Position numbers and translations under genes: made by a program. DNA of 64,000 bases from Streptomyces sp. CB02980 (GTDB taxonomy: Bacteria > Actinomycetota > Actinomycetes > Streptomycetales > Streptomycetaceae). Positions 31,133-40,310 of the stretch are shown in pieces. The notes under the pieces are model-generated. The model saw only the letters and a list, made by a program, of their open reading frames with translations. It ran no database searches and was not told the DNA's origin. Positions within the stretch are counted from its first letter, which is position 1. Each line of letters begins with the position of its first letter. The stretch is from positions 124,001-188,000 of the forward strand of contig NZ_JACSCH020000017.1 in NCBI RefSeq assembly GCF_014451325.2. Reading direction: 5' to 3'.

Positions 31133-32749
31133 TCAGCTCGCCCGTGCCCTGCTCCTCGCCCTGGACACCAGTCCCAGGGCGAGGTCCACGGTCAGGAACA
31201 GCAGCAGGCTGATGCCGAGCAGCGGGACGAACCACCCCACAACGGCCGTCACCGCGAGGAGCGGGAGCAGCATCGTCACCGGGACCTTCCGCCAGGCCCC
31301 GCGGGCCGCCGGGCGGCCCGGGCGGCGCAGCCACCACATCCGGTAGCCCCACAGGATCAGCAGGATCAGCGCGAGCGCCAGGGCCGCGAGGGCCAGCTGG
31401 TTGAACAGGCCCAGGAACACGCCCGTGTGCGCGTCGATGCCTATCCGGGTGAGCTTCGCGAGGAGCGGGTAGTCGGCGAAGTGAAGCCGGTCGATGACCG
31501 CGCCGTCCGCCGGGTTCACCGCCACCGAGTCCAGCTGGAGCGGGAACTGCGCGTCCGTCTCCTTGACCACGTACCCCTTGCCCTCGCTCGGCAGGATCAC
31601 CGAGATCTTCGGGCTGTCGATGCCGGCCGCCCGGGCCGACTCCAGGGCCTTGTCGAGGCCGATGTCCGGGCCCTGGGCGGTGGTGCCGCCGGTGTGGCCG
31701 CCGCCGTGGCCCTCGTGTTCGGAGGAGCCGCCGGCCGCGCCGCCGACGGTCGCCGTGAGCGTGGGCGTCGCTCCGCCGAGGCCGTCCTGGACGACGCCGA
31801 TGTTCTCGCCCGCGTACCGCGACCAGGTCAGGCCCGTCGCCGACAGCAGGACGAGTCCGGTCACCGCCCACAGACCGACCGAGCCGTGCCAGGACAGCGT
31901 GCGGCGGCGCGAGGCCGGGCCGCCCTCCGGTACGAACAGGGCGCGGCGGTTCTTCCGGCGCCGGCCGAGCCACAGCAGGAGACCGCCGAGGGCGATGACC
32001 CAGAGCCAGCTCGCCGCCAGCTCGCTGTAGTTGCGGCCGGTCTCCCCGAGGTGCAGATCACGGTGCAGTCCGTCGATCCAGGTGCGCAGCGGGAGGGCTC
32101 CGGAGCTTCCGTAGCTGGGCAGCTGCCCGCGGACGTCCCCGGTGTACGGGTCCACGAAGACGGCCAGTGAGGTGCCCTCGGGGACGTCGGGGTCGGCCAT
32201 CAGGACGCGGGTGGTCGCGCCGGGTTCGGCGCCCGGCCAGACGGCGGTGACGGTGCCGTTCGGGTTGACCTTGCGGGCGATGTTCACCTGCTGGGAGAGC
32301 GGCAGGGTCGTTTCGCCGACGGGGACTTCGAGCTCGTGTGCGTACACGACCTTCTCGGCCTGGAAGGAGAGCGCGTAGAGCAGACCGCTCGCGGCGGCCA
32401 CGAGGAGGAACGGGGCGACGAGCACGCCCGCGTAGAAGTGGAGGCGGAGGACGAGGGGGCGGAGGGCGCTCCAGGTTCCCGCCTTCTGCGGGGTGGAAGG
32501 GGTGGAAGGGGTGGAAGGGGTCGCGGGGGAGACGGAGGTGGCGGGGGCTTCCGTGGTGGCCGCCGGGGCCGGGGCGGCCTGGATGGCCGTCGCGGCCGGG
32601 GTGGCCTGGATGGCCGTCGCGGCCGGGGTGGCCTGGGTGGCCGTCGCGGCCTGGGTGGCCTGGGTGGCCGTCGCGGCCTGGGTGGCCTGGGTGCGTTCCG
32701 ACGGTGGCGCCTCGGGCGTTTCCGGGCGTGCGGGATCGTCGATGGTCAT
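31133..32749 (-). CDS. PepSY-associated TM protein (PiuB-like)
   Basis: A 538-residue inner-membrane protein. An N-terminal cytoplasmic tail (residues 1-90) is a 9-residue repeat of the ATQATQAAT type. About five transmembrane helices follow (FYAGVLVAPFLLVAAASGLL, WLWVIALGGLLLWLG, LWAVTGLVLLSATGLTW, ALAALALALILLILW, MLLPLLAVTAVVGWFVPL), with PepSY domains between (ISVILPSEGKGYVVKETDAQ). A His-rich loop (SSEHEGHGGGH) suggests metal contact. The family includes siderophore-reduction and cytochrome-like membrane proteins. It is 51 bp downstream of the Met/His-rich gene on the same strand, probably one operon. Confidence 0.82.
   Translation of the reverse strand: MTIDDPARPETPEAPPSERTQATQAATATQATQAATATQATPAATAIQATPAATAIQAAPAPAATTEAPATSVSPATPSTPSTPSTPQKAGTWSALRPLVLRLHFYAGVLVAPFLLVAAASGLLYALSFQAEKVVYAHELEVPVGETTLPLSQQVNIARKVNPNGTVTAVWPGAEPGATTRVLMADPDVPEGTSLAVFVDPYTGDVRGQLPSYGSSGALPLRTWIDGLHRDLHLGETGRNYSELAASWLWVIALGGLLLWLGRRRKNRRALFVPEGGPASRRRTLSWHGSVGLWAVTGLVLLSATGLTWSRYAGENIGVVQDGLGGATPTLTATVGGAAGGSSEHEGHGGGHTGGTTAQGPDIGLDKALESARAAGIDSPKISVILPSEGKGYVVKETDAQFPLQLDSVAVNPADGAVIDRLHFADYPLLAKLTRIGIDAHTGVFLGLFNQLALAALALALILLILWGYRMWWLRRPGRPAARGAWRKVPVTMLLPLLAVTAVVGWFVPLLGISLLLFLTVDLALGLVSRARSRARAS
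32581..32688. repeat. Four tandem 27-bp repeats in the PepSY gene
   Basis: Copies at 32581-32607, 32608-32634, 32635-32661 and 32662-32688 encode the 9-residue units of the N-terminal tail. Copies 1 and 2 are identical; 3 and 4 differ at a few bases. In-frame repeat number could vary. Confidence 0.85.
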
Positions 32750-32800
32750 CGCTGTGACTGTCCTTGGAGTCGGTGCAGACAGGGGGAAGGGACCCCCGGG

Positions 32801-33526
32801 TCAGACGTGTGCTCCGAGGGTCGTGGCGCGGGGTACGGACAGCCGGGGCGGGCCGCGCCGGGACAGGGTGTGGGCGAGGACGACGGTGTGCGGGCGGTGG
32901 GCGCTCCGCCGGGCCCGCCGGACGGGGCGAGACGGCGCGTCGGGGACCTGCACGCGCGCGAAGAGCAGCCGCAGGGGGGTGAAGGCGTACGCGAGGGCGG
33001 CTCGGGCGAGCGTGAAGAACGCGGCCTCGCCGTGCGCGAGCCAGAGGCCGCAGAGGAGCGCGGCGAGGAGGTGGGCGGCGAGCATGCCGGTGCTCATGTC
33101 CATGAACATCGCGGTGGCGTCGCTCATGTCGTGCGGGCCGGTCATGCCGGCCGCACCGTCGGCGCCCGTCATCCCGTGCATCGCGGGCATGCCGTGCGCC
33201 GTGCGCGTGCCGTGCATGCCGGTCATGCCGTGCGGGGCCGTCGCCGCCGGGTGACCCGTGTCCCCCGCCAGGGAACCGGCCAGTGAGAAGAGCAGGTGCA
33301 GTGCGCCCTGGAGGACGAACAGTGCGCCCGCGATCGTCGGGGCGCCCCGGCGCCGGCCCGCGCCGGCCCACGCGGCGGTGGCCGTGACGGCGAAGGCGCC
33401 GAGCAGCGCGAGTGCCGGAAGCTGGTGCGCAGACATGGACGAATGCCCCACAGCTGCCAAGGTCACGCACACCACCGCGAAAAGGGCGGCTCGCAACGCG
33501 CGCAGGGGCGACCGGGCATTCGTCAT
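32801..33526 (-). CDS. Met/His-rich membrane protein of unknown function
   Basis: A 241-residue integral membrane protein with about four hydrophobic segments (LFAVVCVTLAAVGHS, LALLGAFAVTATAAWAG, FVLQGALHLLFSLAGSLAG, MLAAHLLAALLCGLWLAHG). Between helices 3 and 4 is a loop of repeated HGM/MHG units (about residues 98-145: HGMTGMHG, HGMPAMHGM, MFMDMSTGM). Such Met-His runs are typical of copper-handling proteins. The C-terminus is a basic cytoplasmic tail. It probably forms an operon with the PepSY gene downstream. Confidence 0.75.
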   Translation of the reverse strand: MTNARSPLRALRAALFAVVCVTLAAVGHSSMSAHQLPALALLGAFAVTATAAWAGAGRRRGAPTIAGALFVLQGALHLLFSLAGSLAGDTGHPAATAPHGMTGMHGTRTAHGMPAMHGMTGADGAAGMTGPHDMSDATAMFMDMSTGMLAAHLLAALLCGLWLAHGEAAFFTLARAALAYAFTPLRLLFARVQVPDAPSRPVRRARRSAHRPHTVVLAHTLSRRGPPRLSVPRATTLGAHV

Positions 33527-33679
33527 CGCCCGTCATGGTGCCACCCCGCCCGAAGGCGCACGAGACCCCCTCCCCGATCGATGACGTTCCTCCCGCGCCG
33601 ATGGCCTTCCTCCCTCGGCGGAATCCTCCGGCAGCGAAAAGCCCTGGTCCCGTGCCGCGCCGCGCGGCACGCTCCGATC

Positions 33680-34681
33680 ATGAAACTGTTGATGCTCGGA
33701 GGTACGGAATTCGTCGGCCGCGCGGTCGTCGAGGCGGCGCTCGCCCGGGGTTGGGAGGTGACCGTCTTCCATCGCGGCCGGCACGCGGCACCGGCGGGGG
33801 TCACCTCGCTCATCGGCGACCGCACGACCGGCCCCGACGGTCTCGCCGCGCTCGCCTCGGGCTCCTGGGACGCCGTCGTGGACACCTGGTCGGCCGCGCC
33901 GTCCGCGGTGCGGGACGTGGCGCGGCTGCTCGCCGACCGGGTCGGGCGGTACGCGTACGTGTCGAGCCGTTCGGTGTACGCGTGGCCGGCGGCGGCCGGA
34001 CTCGACGAGGACGGCCCGCTGGTGGAGGGTTCGGCCGACGACGGGGACGTGCCGTACGCCGAGGCCAAGCGGGGCGGCGAGCTCGCCGCCACCGCCGCGT
34101 TCGGCGCGGACCGGACGCTGCTCGTCCGCGCGGGTCTCATCCTCGGCCCGTACGAGAACGTGGGCCGACTCCCCTGGTGGCTGGGCCGGATCGCGCGCGG
34201 CGGCCCGGTCCTCGCCCCCGGGCCCGCCGCCCTCTCGGTCCAGTACGTCGACGCCCGCGACCTCGCCGAGTGGACGCTGGACGCGGTGGCCGCGGGGCTC
34301 TCGGGGCCGTACAACCTCGTCTCACCGCCCGGGCACGTGACGATGGGCGATCTGCTCGACGCGTGCGTACGGGTCACCGGCTCCGCTGCCGAACTCCGCT
34401 GGACCGAGCCGGAGGCACTGGTCAAGGCCGGGGTGGCGCCGTGGTCGGAGCTGCCCGTGTGGCTGCCGCCGGGCGAGATGTACGACGCGATGCACGCCGC
34501 CGACGTCTCCCGCGCCCTCGCGGCGGGGCTGCGCTGCCGGTCGGCGGCCGAGACGGTCGCGGACACGTGGGCGTGGCTGGAGTCGGTCGGCGGCACGGCA
34601 CCTCAGCGCCCGGACCGGCCGCAGGTCGGCCTCTCGCCCGAGCGTGAGGCGGAGGTGCTGGCGGCGCTCGCGGAGGGGTGA
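33680..34681 (+). CDS. NAD-dependent epimerase/dehydratase-family protein
   Basis: A 333-residue extended SDR. It starts with KLLMLGGTEFVGRAVVEAAL (the GGTxFVG variant of the nucleotide-binding motif, shared with isoflavone-reductase-like and RNA-binding CSP41 proteins). The catalytic YxxxK is YAEAKRGGE (Tyr and Lys four apart) and Ser is in VSSRSVYAW. Substrate unknown. ATG 33680 fits the family start. It is divergent from the Met/His-rich membrane gene with 153 bp between, where I see no clear signal. Confidence 0.83.
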   Translation: MKLLMLGGTEFVGRAVVEAALARGWEVTVFHRGRHAAPAGVTSLIGDRTTGPDGLAALASGSWDAVVDTWSAAPSAVRDVARLLADRVGRYAYVSSRSVYAWPAAAGLDEDGPLVEGSADDGDVPYAEAKRGGELAATAAFGADRTLLVRAGLILGPYENVGRLPWWLGRIARGGPVLAPGPAALSVQYVDARDLAEWTLDAVAAGLSGPYNLVSPPGHVTMGDLLDACVRVTGSAAELRWTEPEALVKAGVAPWSELPVWLPPGEMYDAMHAADVSRALAAGLRCRSAAETVADTWAWLESVGGTAPQRPDRPQVGLSPEREAEVLAALAEG

Positions 34682-34757
34682 GGCGGGTGCGGGGGTGAGA
34701 CGGGGCGGGGGGCGGCGGGGGTCTGGGTGGAGGGCCGGAGCGGGGGCCGGGGTGGGG

Positions 34758-34796
34758 AGCCTGGGTGAGGAGCCTGGGTGAGGAGCCTGGGTGAGG
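34758..34796. repeat. Three tandem 13-bp repeats upstream of the phosphatase
   Basis: AGCCTGGGTGAGG is repeated exactly at 34758-34770, 34771-34783 and 34784-34796. It lies in the G-rich 213-bp gap between the epimerase and the phosphatase gene, 99 bp before the latter's start. Confidence 0.8.
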
Positions 34797-34894
34797 GGAC
34801 CCGGGCGTGGCCGCGCGAAACGTCTGGAACTGCTCGTATCGGGGCGATCCACTACCGTCGACACGAACGCGTACGTACCGGAGGAGTCGACGTC

Positions 34895-35695
34895 ATGCCC
34901 GCCATCCCCGCGACCTCCGTCGCCAACCTCCGTGACCTGGGCGGTCTGCCGCTCGCTGCCGGGCGTTCCGTCCGTCCGGGCCTCGTCCTGCGTTCCGCCC
35001 AGCTCGACCGGCTCGACCCGGCCGAGCCGGTCGTGGCCGCGCTGGGCATCCGTACGGTCGTCGACTTCCGTACGGAGACCGAGCGCGCCGACCGGCCCGA
35101 CCGGCTTCCCTCCGGCGCCCGGGGCCTCGTCGCGGACGTGCTCGCCGACCATCTGGCCACCAGCGGGCTGCCGCCCGCCGCCCGCCTCAAGGCGCTGCTC
35201 GCCGACCCCGCGCTCGCCGAGGAGCACCTCGGCGGGGGCCAGGTCCGGACGGCCTTCGCCCGGACGTACCGGACCTTCGTCTCCGGCGAGTCCGCCCGCG
35301 CGGCCTACGGGACCCTCCTCACCGAGCTGGGCGCTCCGGGCGCCGGTCCGCTGCTCTTCCACTGTTCGGCGGGGAAGGACCGGACGGGGTGGGCGGCGAC
35401 CGTCGTCCTGTCGCTGCTCGGCGCGGACGAAGAGACCGTGCGGGAGGAGTACCTGTCGGTCAACACGGCCGTACGGCAGGCGTTCGCGCCGATGATCGAG
35501 GGGTTCACGGCGCAGGGCGGCAACCCTGATCTCGCGCTCGATCTGATCGGGGTCCTGCCGCAGTACCTGGACGCGGCGCTCGACGAAGTGGCGGTCCGGC
35601 ACGGGTCGATGGAGCGGTACGTACGGGAGCGGCTCGGGGTCCCGGACCAGGTGACGGAGCGGATCCGTGAGCGGCTGACGATCCGAACGGGGTGA
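34895..35695 (+). CDS. Tyrosine-protein phosphatase (DSP/PtpB-like)
   Basis: A 266-residue cytoplasmic phosphatase. The active-site loop FHCSAGKDRTGWAA is C-x5-R with the GKDRTG variant of lipid/protein phosphatases such as PtpB; the general acid is probably in the RTVVDFRTETERADRPD region. The N-terminal NLRDLGG is a family mark. It may act on phosphotyrosine or phosphoinositides. ATG 34895 has GGAGG about 11 nt upstream. Confidence 0.88.
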   Translation: MPAIPATSVANLRDLGGLPLAAGRSVRPGLVLRSAQLDRLDPAEPVVAALGIRTVVDFRTETERADRPDRLPSGARGLVADVLADHLATSGLPPAARLKALLADPALAEEHLGGGQVRTAFARTYRTFVSGESARAAYGTLLTELGAPGAGPLLFHCSAGKDRTGWAATVVLSLLGADEETVREEYLSVNTAVRQAFAPMIEGFTAQGGNPDLALDLIGVLPQYLDAALDEVAVRHGSMERYVRERLGVPDQVTERIRERLTIRTG

Positions 35696-35798
35696 GCCGC
35701 GGGGGGAGTCGGACGGGGAGCAGGCCGCGGAGCCGGCCGCAACGTCTCCGTCCGGGCCGCCGGGGTGACCATCGGAAGAATCGCTCGTTCTGCTGAAT

Positions 35799-38243
35799 GT
35801 GAGCACCAAGGATCTCGTTCCCCCGCCCGTGGGCCCCGTCGACGTCGAGCAGGCCGAGGCCGCGCTCGTCGAGCGCTATCCGCGTCTCGTCCGCATCGCC
35901 TACCTCGTGCTGCCGCCGTCGCTCGGCCGCAACCGCCGGGTGCTGACCGCGCACGCGCTCGTCCAGCGTTCGCTGCCGCGCCGCCGGGTCGCGGGTCCGG
36001 CCGCGCCGGAGCCGCGGCTCGCGGAGGACGCGGTCGATCCCGGGTACGCGTACGTACGGGGTGAGGTGCTGCGGCAGGCGCTCGTCGCGGGACTGCCGTT
36101 GCGGCGCCTCGCGCTGCCGCGCCGGGCGCAGTTCCCGCCGCTGCTGCCGCACGTGTGGGGGCTGCGGTTGTTCCCCCGGGTGGGGGGCGCGGACGAACTC
36201 GCCCTGGACCAGCGGCTGTCCCGGCTCTCCGGGCCGGGCCGTGCGGCGTACGTCCTGCGGGGCCTGGAGCGCCAGGGCGACGCGGAGGTCCTGCGGGTGC
36301 TGGCGGCGGCGGGGGTGGAGGACCCGACGTCGGCGCTGGCGGAGGCGGACGCGCTGGAGGCGGACGCGCTGGAGGAGGGGCCGGAGACGCCGGGTGACGG
36401 ACCGGACGGGACGCTTCCCCCGGCCCCGGCCGGGGGCGGGGGCGGGGCCGGCGCTGCGGGCAGGGCCGGCGAGCAGGGGGGACCAGGCCGGGGCGGGACC
36501 GGTGGCCGCGAGGGCTTGCGGTCGGGTGCGGGACCGGGGGGCCCGGCCGGCACCCGTTCCGACGGCGGTGCCGGGTCCGCGAACCGCGCCGACGCCGCAG
36601 GTGCGGGGCCGCACGGCCGCAGCGACCGAGTGGGCGAACAGCCCGACCGGAGCGGAGCCGGAGGCGCGGGAGCAGGAGCAGGAGCAGGCGCGGGCACGGG
36701 CACGGGCGGAGGAGCAGGCACGCGCGGAGGCGCGGGCGCAGGAGCAGGCACGCGCGGAAGCGCGGGCGCAGGAGCAGGCACGCGCGGAGGCGCGGGCGGA
36801 GGCACCACGGGTCGCGGCACCGAACCCGCAGTCGGCAAGCGCCCCCAGGCCGTCCCGCCGGCCCGGCACGCCTTCGGTCCCGGTCGTCGCCGCAGTGGTG
36901 TCGCCCTGCTCGAGTCCGACGAGTTCGATCCCTGTGCGCTGCAGGCGCGGCCCACCGATCTGTTGCGGCGGCGGCAGCACGCGCGGGCCGGGATCGTCGC
37001 CGTCGCCGCGTTGCTCGTGTGCGGGGCGCTGCTCGGGTTGCCCGGGGACGGGTGGGGCAGAAACGGTGCTGCTGCGCCCTCGTACGCCCGTAACCCCGCC
37101 GCCGAGGCCGCGCTCGACCCCGGGGCCCTCAGGCGGGTCGGTCCGGCCGTCTGGCCCGGTTCCACCCGGCAGGACTTCTCCGTGTGGCCCGCGCGCGGTG
37201 CGCTCACCGGGGACCGCGCGCTGCTGCGGCGGGCGCTCGCCGTGTGGGCCCGGCCCGGTGCGTCCGTGCGGTCCTCGGCCACGCCGGGGACGCCGGTCGG
37301 GCCGCCCATGGGGCCGCCCCAGTTGCTGTTCGCCGGGGTGGTCGACGGGGCCCGGGTGGTGCTCCTCCACGACGGGCTGCGGGCCGTGCGGTACGCGGAG
37401 CCCGTCGGGGGTACGGCCGGTGCCGCGCTCGACTTCGCGCGGACCGACGGGGCCGACACCGTCGGCTCGGCCGCGCTCGTCCTGTCCCGCGCGGCCGGGA
37501 ACGTCCGCTATCTGACGGCTCCTTGGGTGAGGGAGACCGCCGTACGGGATCTCCTCTCGCCCGGCGAGGACGCGAGGCCGCTGGGCCGCGACGCCGGCGG
37601 GGTGACCGAGCCGATGACCAGTCCCGCGCTCGCGAAGGGCTGCACCCGCTGGAACACCCTTCAGGTGCGGGACGGTTCCGGGCTCCGGATGCTCGCCGAC
37701 CTCGGGGAGCTCACGCCCGCCCGGCTCCTCTGGGGGCCGCCCGCCGCACCCGCCGACGCCACGAACCCCGAGGCGCGCGAGGCCTGGGCGCGGACCGCGT
37801 GCCAGCTGTCGGCGGTACGGGCCCACGGCGTCCGGTCCGTGAACGCCTGGCGGTTCGCCCGGCAGCCCCTGCCCGAGGGCGCCGGGCGCGGCACCTGGCT
37901 GTGCACCCGCGCGGAGACCTGGCGCGGGACGGGCAGCCGGGTCCTCGCCCAGTTCCTGGTCCCGTCGCCCACCGTGCCCGCGGCGCTCGCGGCCCGTTCC
38001 GAGGGGTCGCCCGCCTGCGGTGTGCGCGACCCCAGGGTTCTGGCCGGGGTGCTCTGGCAGGCGCCCGGCGGTGGCTGGTACGTGCTGGCCGCCGGGAGTC
38101 CGGACTTCGCCGCCCTGGAGACCTCCGGCGGGGTGAAGGGCCGGTCCGACGGGCCGCTGCTGGCGGTGAAGGCCGCGGCCGGGGCCCGCGCCGACCTCGA
38201 CGGCACCCTGCCGGACGGGACGCGGGTGCGCGCTCTGAGGTGA
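35799..38243 (+). CDS. Membrane-anchored protein with degenerate sigma-factor-like N-terminus
   Basis: An 814-residue protein of unknown function. The N-terminus (about residues 20-180) reads like a decayed ECF sigma factor: ALVERYPRLVRIAYLVLPPS as region 2 and AYVLRGLERQGDAEVLRVLA plus TSALAEADAL as region 4. A Gly/Ala-rich linker of GAGAGTRG repeats follows (about residues 285-350). One transmembrane helix is near residue 400 (AGIVAVAALLVCGALLG). The C-terminal 400 residues are then outside the cell and have Cys, Trp and Gly patterns but no recognisable domain. GTG 35799 is assumed; no ribosome site is clear. It is 103 bp after the phosphatase gene. Confidence 0.6.
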   Translation: MSTKDLVPPPVGPVDVEQAEAALVERYPRLVRIAYLVLPPSLGRNRRVLTAHALVQRSLPRRRVAGPAAPEPRLAEDAVDPGYAYVRGEVLRQALVAGLPLRRLALPRRAQFPPLLPHVWGLRLFPRVGGADELALDQRLSRLSGPGRAAYVLRGLERQGDAEVLRVLAAAGVEDPTSALAEADALEADALEEGPETPGDGPDGTLPPAPAGGGGGAGAAGRAGEQGGPGRGGTGGREGLRSGAGPGGPAGTRSDGGAGSANRADAAGAGPHGRSDRVGEQPDRSGAGGAGAGAGAGAGTGTGGGAGTRGGAGAGAGTRGSAGAGAGTRGGAGGGTTGRGTEPAVGKRPQAVPPARHAFGPGRRRSGVALLESDEFDPCALQARPTDLLRRRQHARAGIVAVAALLVCGALLGLPGDGWGRNGAAAPSYARNPAAEAALDPGALRRVGPAVWPGSTRQDFSVWPARGALTGDRALLRRALAVWARPGASVRSSATPGTPVGPPMGPPQLLFAGVVDGARVVLLHDGLRAVRYAEPVGGTAGAALDFARTDGADTVGSAALVLSRAAGNVRYLTAPWVRETAVRDLLSPGEDARPLGRDAGGVTEPMTSPALAKGCTRWNTLQVRDGSGLRMLADLGELTPARLLWGPPAAPADATNPEAREAWARTACQLSAVRAHGVRSVNAWRFARQPLPEGAGRGTWLCTRAETWRGTGSRVLAQFLVPSPTVPAALAARSEGSPACGVRDPRVLAGVLWQAPGGGWYVLAAGSPDFAALETSGGVKGRSDGPLLAVKAAAGARADLDGTLPDGTRVRALR

Positions 38244-38348
38244 TGCGTGAGCCGGGTGGGGGAGGTGCGGGCGCGTCTCCTCCCCCGCGGGCAGAAAGAC
38301 CGTGCACACCTCTGTCGCCACCGCGCTACCCCTCAGTACATTGACGCC

Positions 38349-39233
38349 ATGTCTAATACGCAGCCTGCACCGGTGGCGTCGGAGCACGTCGAGCTCAAGG
38401 CCCGAAAGGTCTCCTTCGACTGGGAGGAGACTCCGCTCCACTGGGTACCCGGCGATCCCTTCACCACGCACACCATCAACGTGCTGCACCTGCTGCTCCC
38501 GGCCGGCGAGCGCTGGTTCGTGCACGTCTACAAGCAGGCGCTGCCGTACATCACCGACGACCGGCTGCGCGCGGACGTCATCGGCTTCATCGGCCAGGAG
38601 GCCATCCACTCCCAGGCCCACGACGACGTCCTGCCCCATCTCCGGGAGCAGGGCCTCGACCCGACCCCGTACACCGCACAGGTCGACTGGTTCTTCGAGA
38701 AGCTCCTCGGGGACCGGACCCTGCCGCCGGGCCGGCCGCGCCGCTGGTGGCTGATGGAGCGGGTCGCGATGATCGCCGCGATCGAGCACTACACGGCCTT
38801 CCTCGGCAACTGGGTGCTCAACGCCGACGAGCTCGACCGGGTCGGCGCCGACCCCACCATGCTCGACCTGCTGCGCTGGCACGGCGCGGAGGAGGTCGAG
38901 CACCGCTCGGTCGCCTTCGAGCTGTTCATGCACCTCGACGGCGGCTACCGGCGCCGCGCCCGCACCTGGGCGCTCGCGTTCTCCGCGCTCGTCTTCCTGT
39001 GGCAGCGGGGCGTCCGCTTCTTCATGGAGAACGACCCCACCCTCCTCGACGGCAAGGCCTCCTTGGGCCAGTTCGTCCGCAAGGGCCGGCAGGGCGTGCT
39101 GCCCTCCACCCCGGACATGCTGCGCTCGATACCCCGCTACCTGAGCCGCGCCTACCACCCCTCCCAGGAGGGTGACACCGCGCAGGCGATGGCCTACCTG
39201 GCCTCCTCCCCCGGCGCCAACGGAGGCCACTGA
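38349..39233 (+). CDS. Ferritin-like di-iron protein (PF10118 'metal-dependent hydrolase' family)
   Basis: A 294-residue protein. Likely di-iron ligands are visible in helical motifs: GQEAIHSQAHDD (Glu-x2-His, His), AAIEHYTAFLGN (Glu-His) and GAEEVEHRSVAFE (Glu-x2-Glu-His), the pattern of ferritin-like carboxylate enzymes. The family is labelled hydrolase but has no firm function. Its stop overlaps the next ATG (TGATG), and that gene encodes an iron-sulfur flavin reductase, which suggests oxygenase or desaturase chemistry. ATG 38349 is in a weak context. A hydrophobic stretch near residue 215 (WALAFSALVFLW) could contact membrane. Confidence 0.8.
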   Translation: MSNTQPAPVASEHVELKARKVSFDWEETPLHWVPGDPFTTHTINVLHLLLPAGERWFVHVYKQALPYITDDRLRADVIGFIGQEAIHSQAHDDVLPHLREQGLDPTPYTAQVDWFFEKLLGDRTLPPGRPRRWWLMERVAMIAAIEHYTAFLGNWVLNADELDRVGADPTMLDLLRWHGAEEVEHRSVAFELFMHLDGGYRRRARTWALAFSALVFLWQRGVRFFMENDPTLLDGKASLGQFVRKGRQGVLPSTPDMLRSIPRYLSRAYHPSQEGDTAQAMAYLASSPGANGGH

Positions 39234-40300
39234 TGCCCCGGTTCACCACCGTCGCCCTCGTCGCCGGGGCCGCGCTGCTCGTCCGCCGCGCCGTCCGCAG
39301 CCGGATGACGACCGCCCCGCTGTGGCCGATGCCCGCCCTCGACGAGCCCGTGTCCGGCTACGGCCGGGGCAGCACCGTCCCCCGCAAGGTCCTCGTCGCC
39401 TCGCGCGCCACACCGGCCGACGGGGTCGTCGAACTGCGCCTGGCGGGACGCGGGTTGCCCGCCTGGCAGCCCGGCGCGCACATCGACCTCGTCCTGCCCT
39501 CCGGGCTCGTCCGGCAGTACTCGCTCTGCGGCGACCCGGCCGACCCCACCACGTACACCGTCGCGACCCGGCTGATCGGGACCGGTCAGGGCGGCCGGGG
39601 CGGCTCGCGCGAGGTCCACGAGCAGCTCCACGAGGGCGTGGAGATCGAGATCCGGGGCCCGCGCAACCGCTTCCCGCTCGTGGACTCCCCCGCGTACGTC
39701 TTCGTCGCCGGCGGCATCGGCATCACGCCGGTCCTGCCGATGCTGCGCGCCGCCGAGGCGGCCGGGGCGGACTGGCGGCTCGTGTACTGCGGGCGCAGCC
39801 GCGCCACCATGCCGTACCTGGCGGAGATCGAGGCGCTGGGCGCTGCCGGGGACCGGGTGACCGTCGTCGCCGAGGACGAGTCCGGCCTCCCCGACCTGGG
39901 CTTCCTCGCCGGCGTACCGGCCGGGACCCCCGTCTACTGCTGCGGCCCCGACGGGCTCATGGACGCCGTGACGGCGGCGATGCCGGAGGGCGTGACCCCG
40001 CGCCTCGAACGCTTCTCGGCCGCCGCGACGACCGGCGGCACGGCCTTCGAGGTCGAGCTGCGCCGCTCCGGACGCACCGTGCGGGTGGCGGCGGACCAGT
40101 CGGTCCTCGCGGCGGTCCGCGAGGAGGTCCCGGGCCTCATGTACTCCTGCCGGCAGGGCTTCTGCGGGACCTGCCGACAGCGGGTCCTGGAGGGCGAGAT
40201 CGACCACCGGGACGAGCTGCTCACCGACGCCGAGCGGGACGACTCGATGCTGATCTGCGTCTCGCGCTGCGCGGGAAAGCGGCTCGTCCTCGACCTCTGA
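39233..40300 (+). CDS. Ferredoxin-reductase-type oxidoreductase (PDR/VanB-like) with 2Fe-2S
   Basis: A 355-residue electron-transfer protein. After a short N-terminal hydrophobic segment, a flavin-binding domain has RQYSLCGDP, the NAD(P)-binding motif is AGGIGITPVLPMLR, and the C-terminal plant-type 2Fe-2S domain has CRQGFCGTC and a fourth Cys near the end (MLICVSRC). This is the layout of phthalate-dioxygenase-reductase-type proteins, which reduce a partner oxygenase. It overlaps the di-iron protein by 1 bp, so that protein is the natural partner. Confidence 0.9.
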   Translation: MPRFTTVALVAGAALLVRRAVRSRMTTAPLWPMPALDEPVSGYGRGSTVPRKVLVASRATPADGVVELRLAGRGLPAWQPGAHIDLVLPSGLVRQYSLCGDPADPTTYTVATRLIGTGQGGRGGSREVHEQLHEGVEIEIRGPRNRFPLVDSPAYVFVAGGIGITPVLPMLRAAEAAGADWRLVYCGRSRATMPYLAEIEALGAAGDRVTVVAEDESGLPDLGFLAGVPAGTPVYCCGPDGLMDAVTAAMPEGVTPRLERFSAAATTGGTAFEVELRRSGRTVRVAADQSVLAAVREEVPGLMYSCRQGFCGTCRQRVLEGEIDHRDELLTDAERDDSMLICVSRCAGKRLVLDL

Positions 40301-40310
40301 GAGCCAGGGG

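Noticed and set aside
35505..39230. A long minus-strand frame opposite the sigma-like and di-iron genes
   Set aside because: It is composed of Arg, Gly, Pro, Ala and Val runs, typical of antisense to GC-rich genes. The sense-strand genes have domains and starts.
38349..39233. Plain hydrolase annotation of the di-iron protein
   Set aside because: Ligand pattern and coupled reductase point to redox chemistry, so I did not use 'hydrolase' as function.
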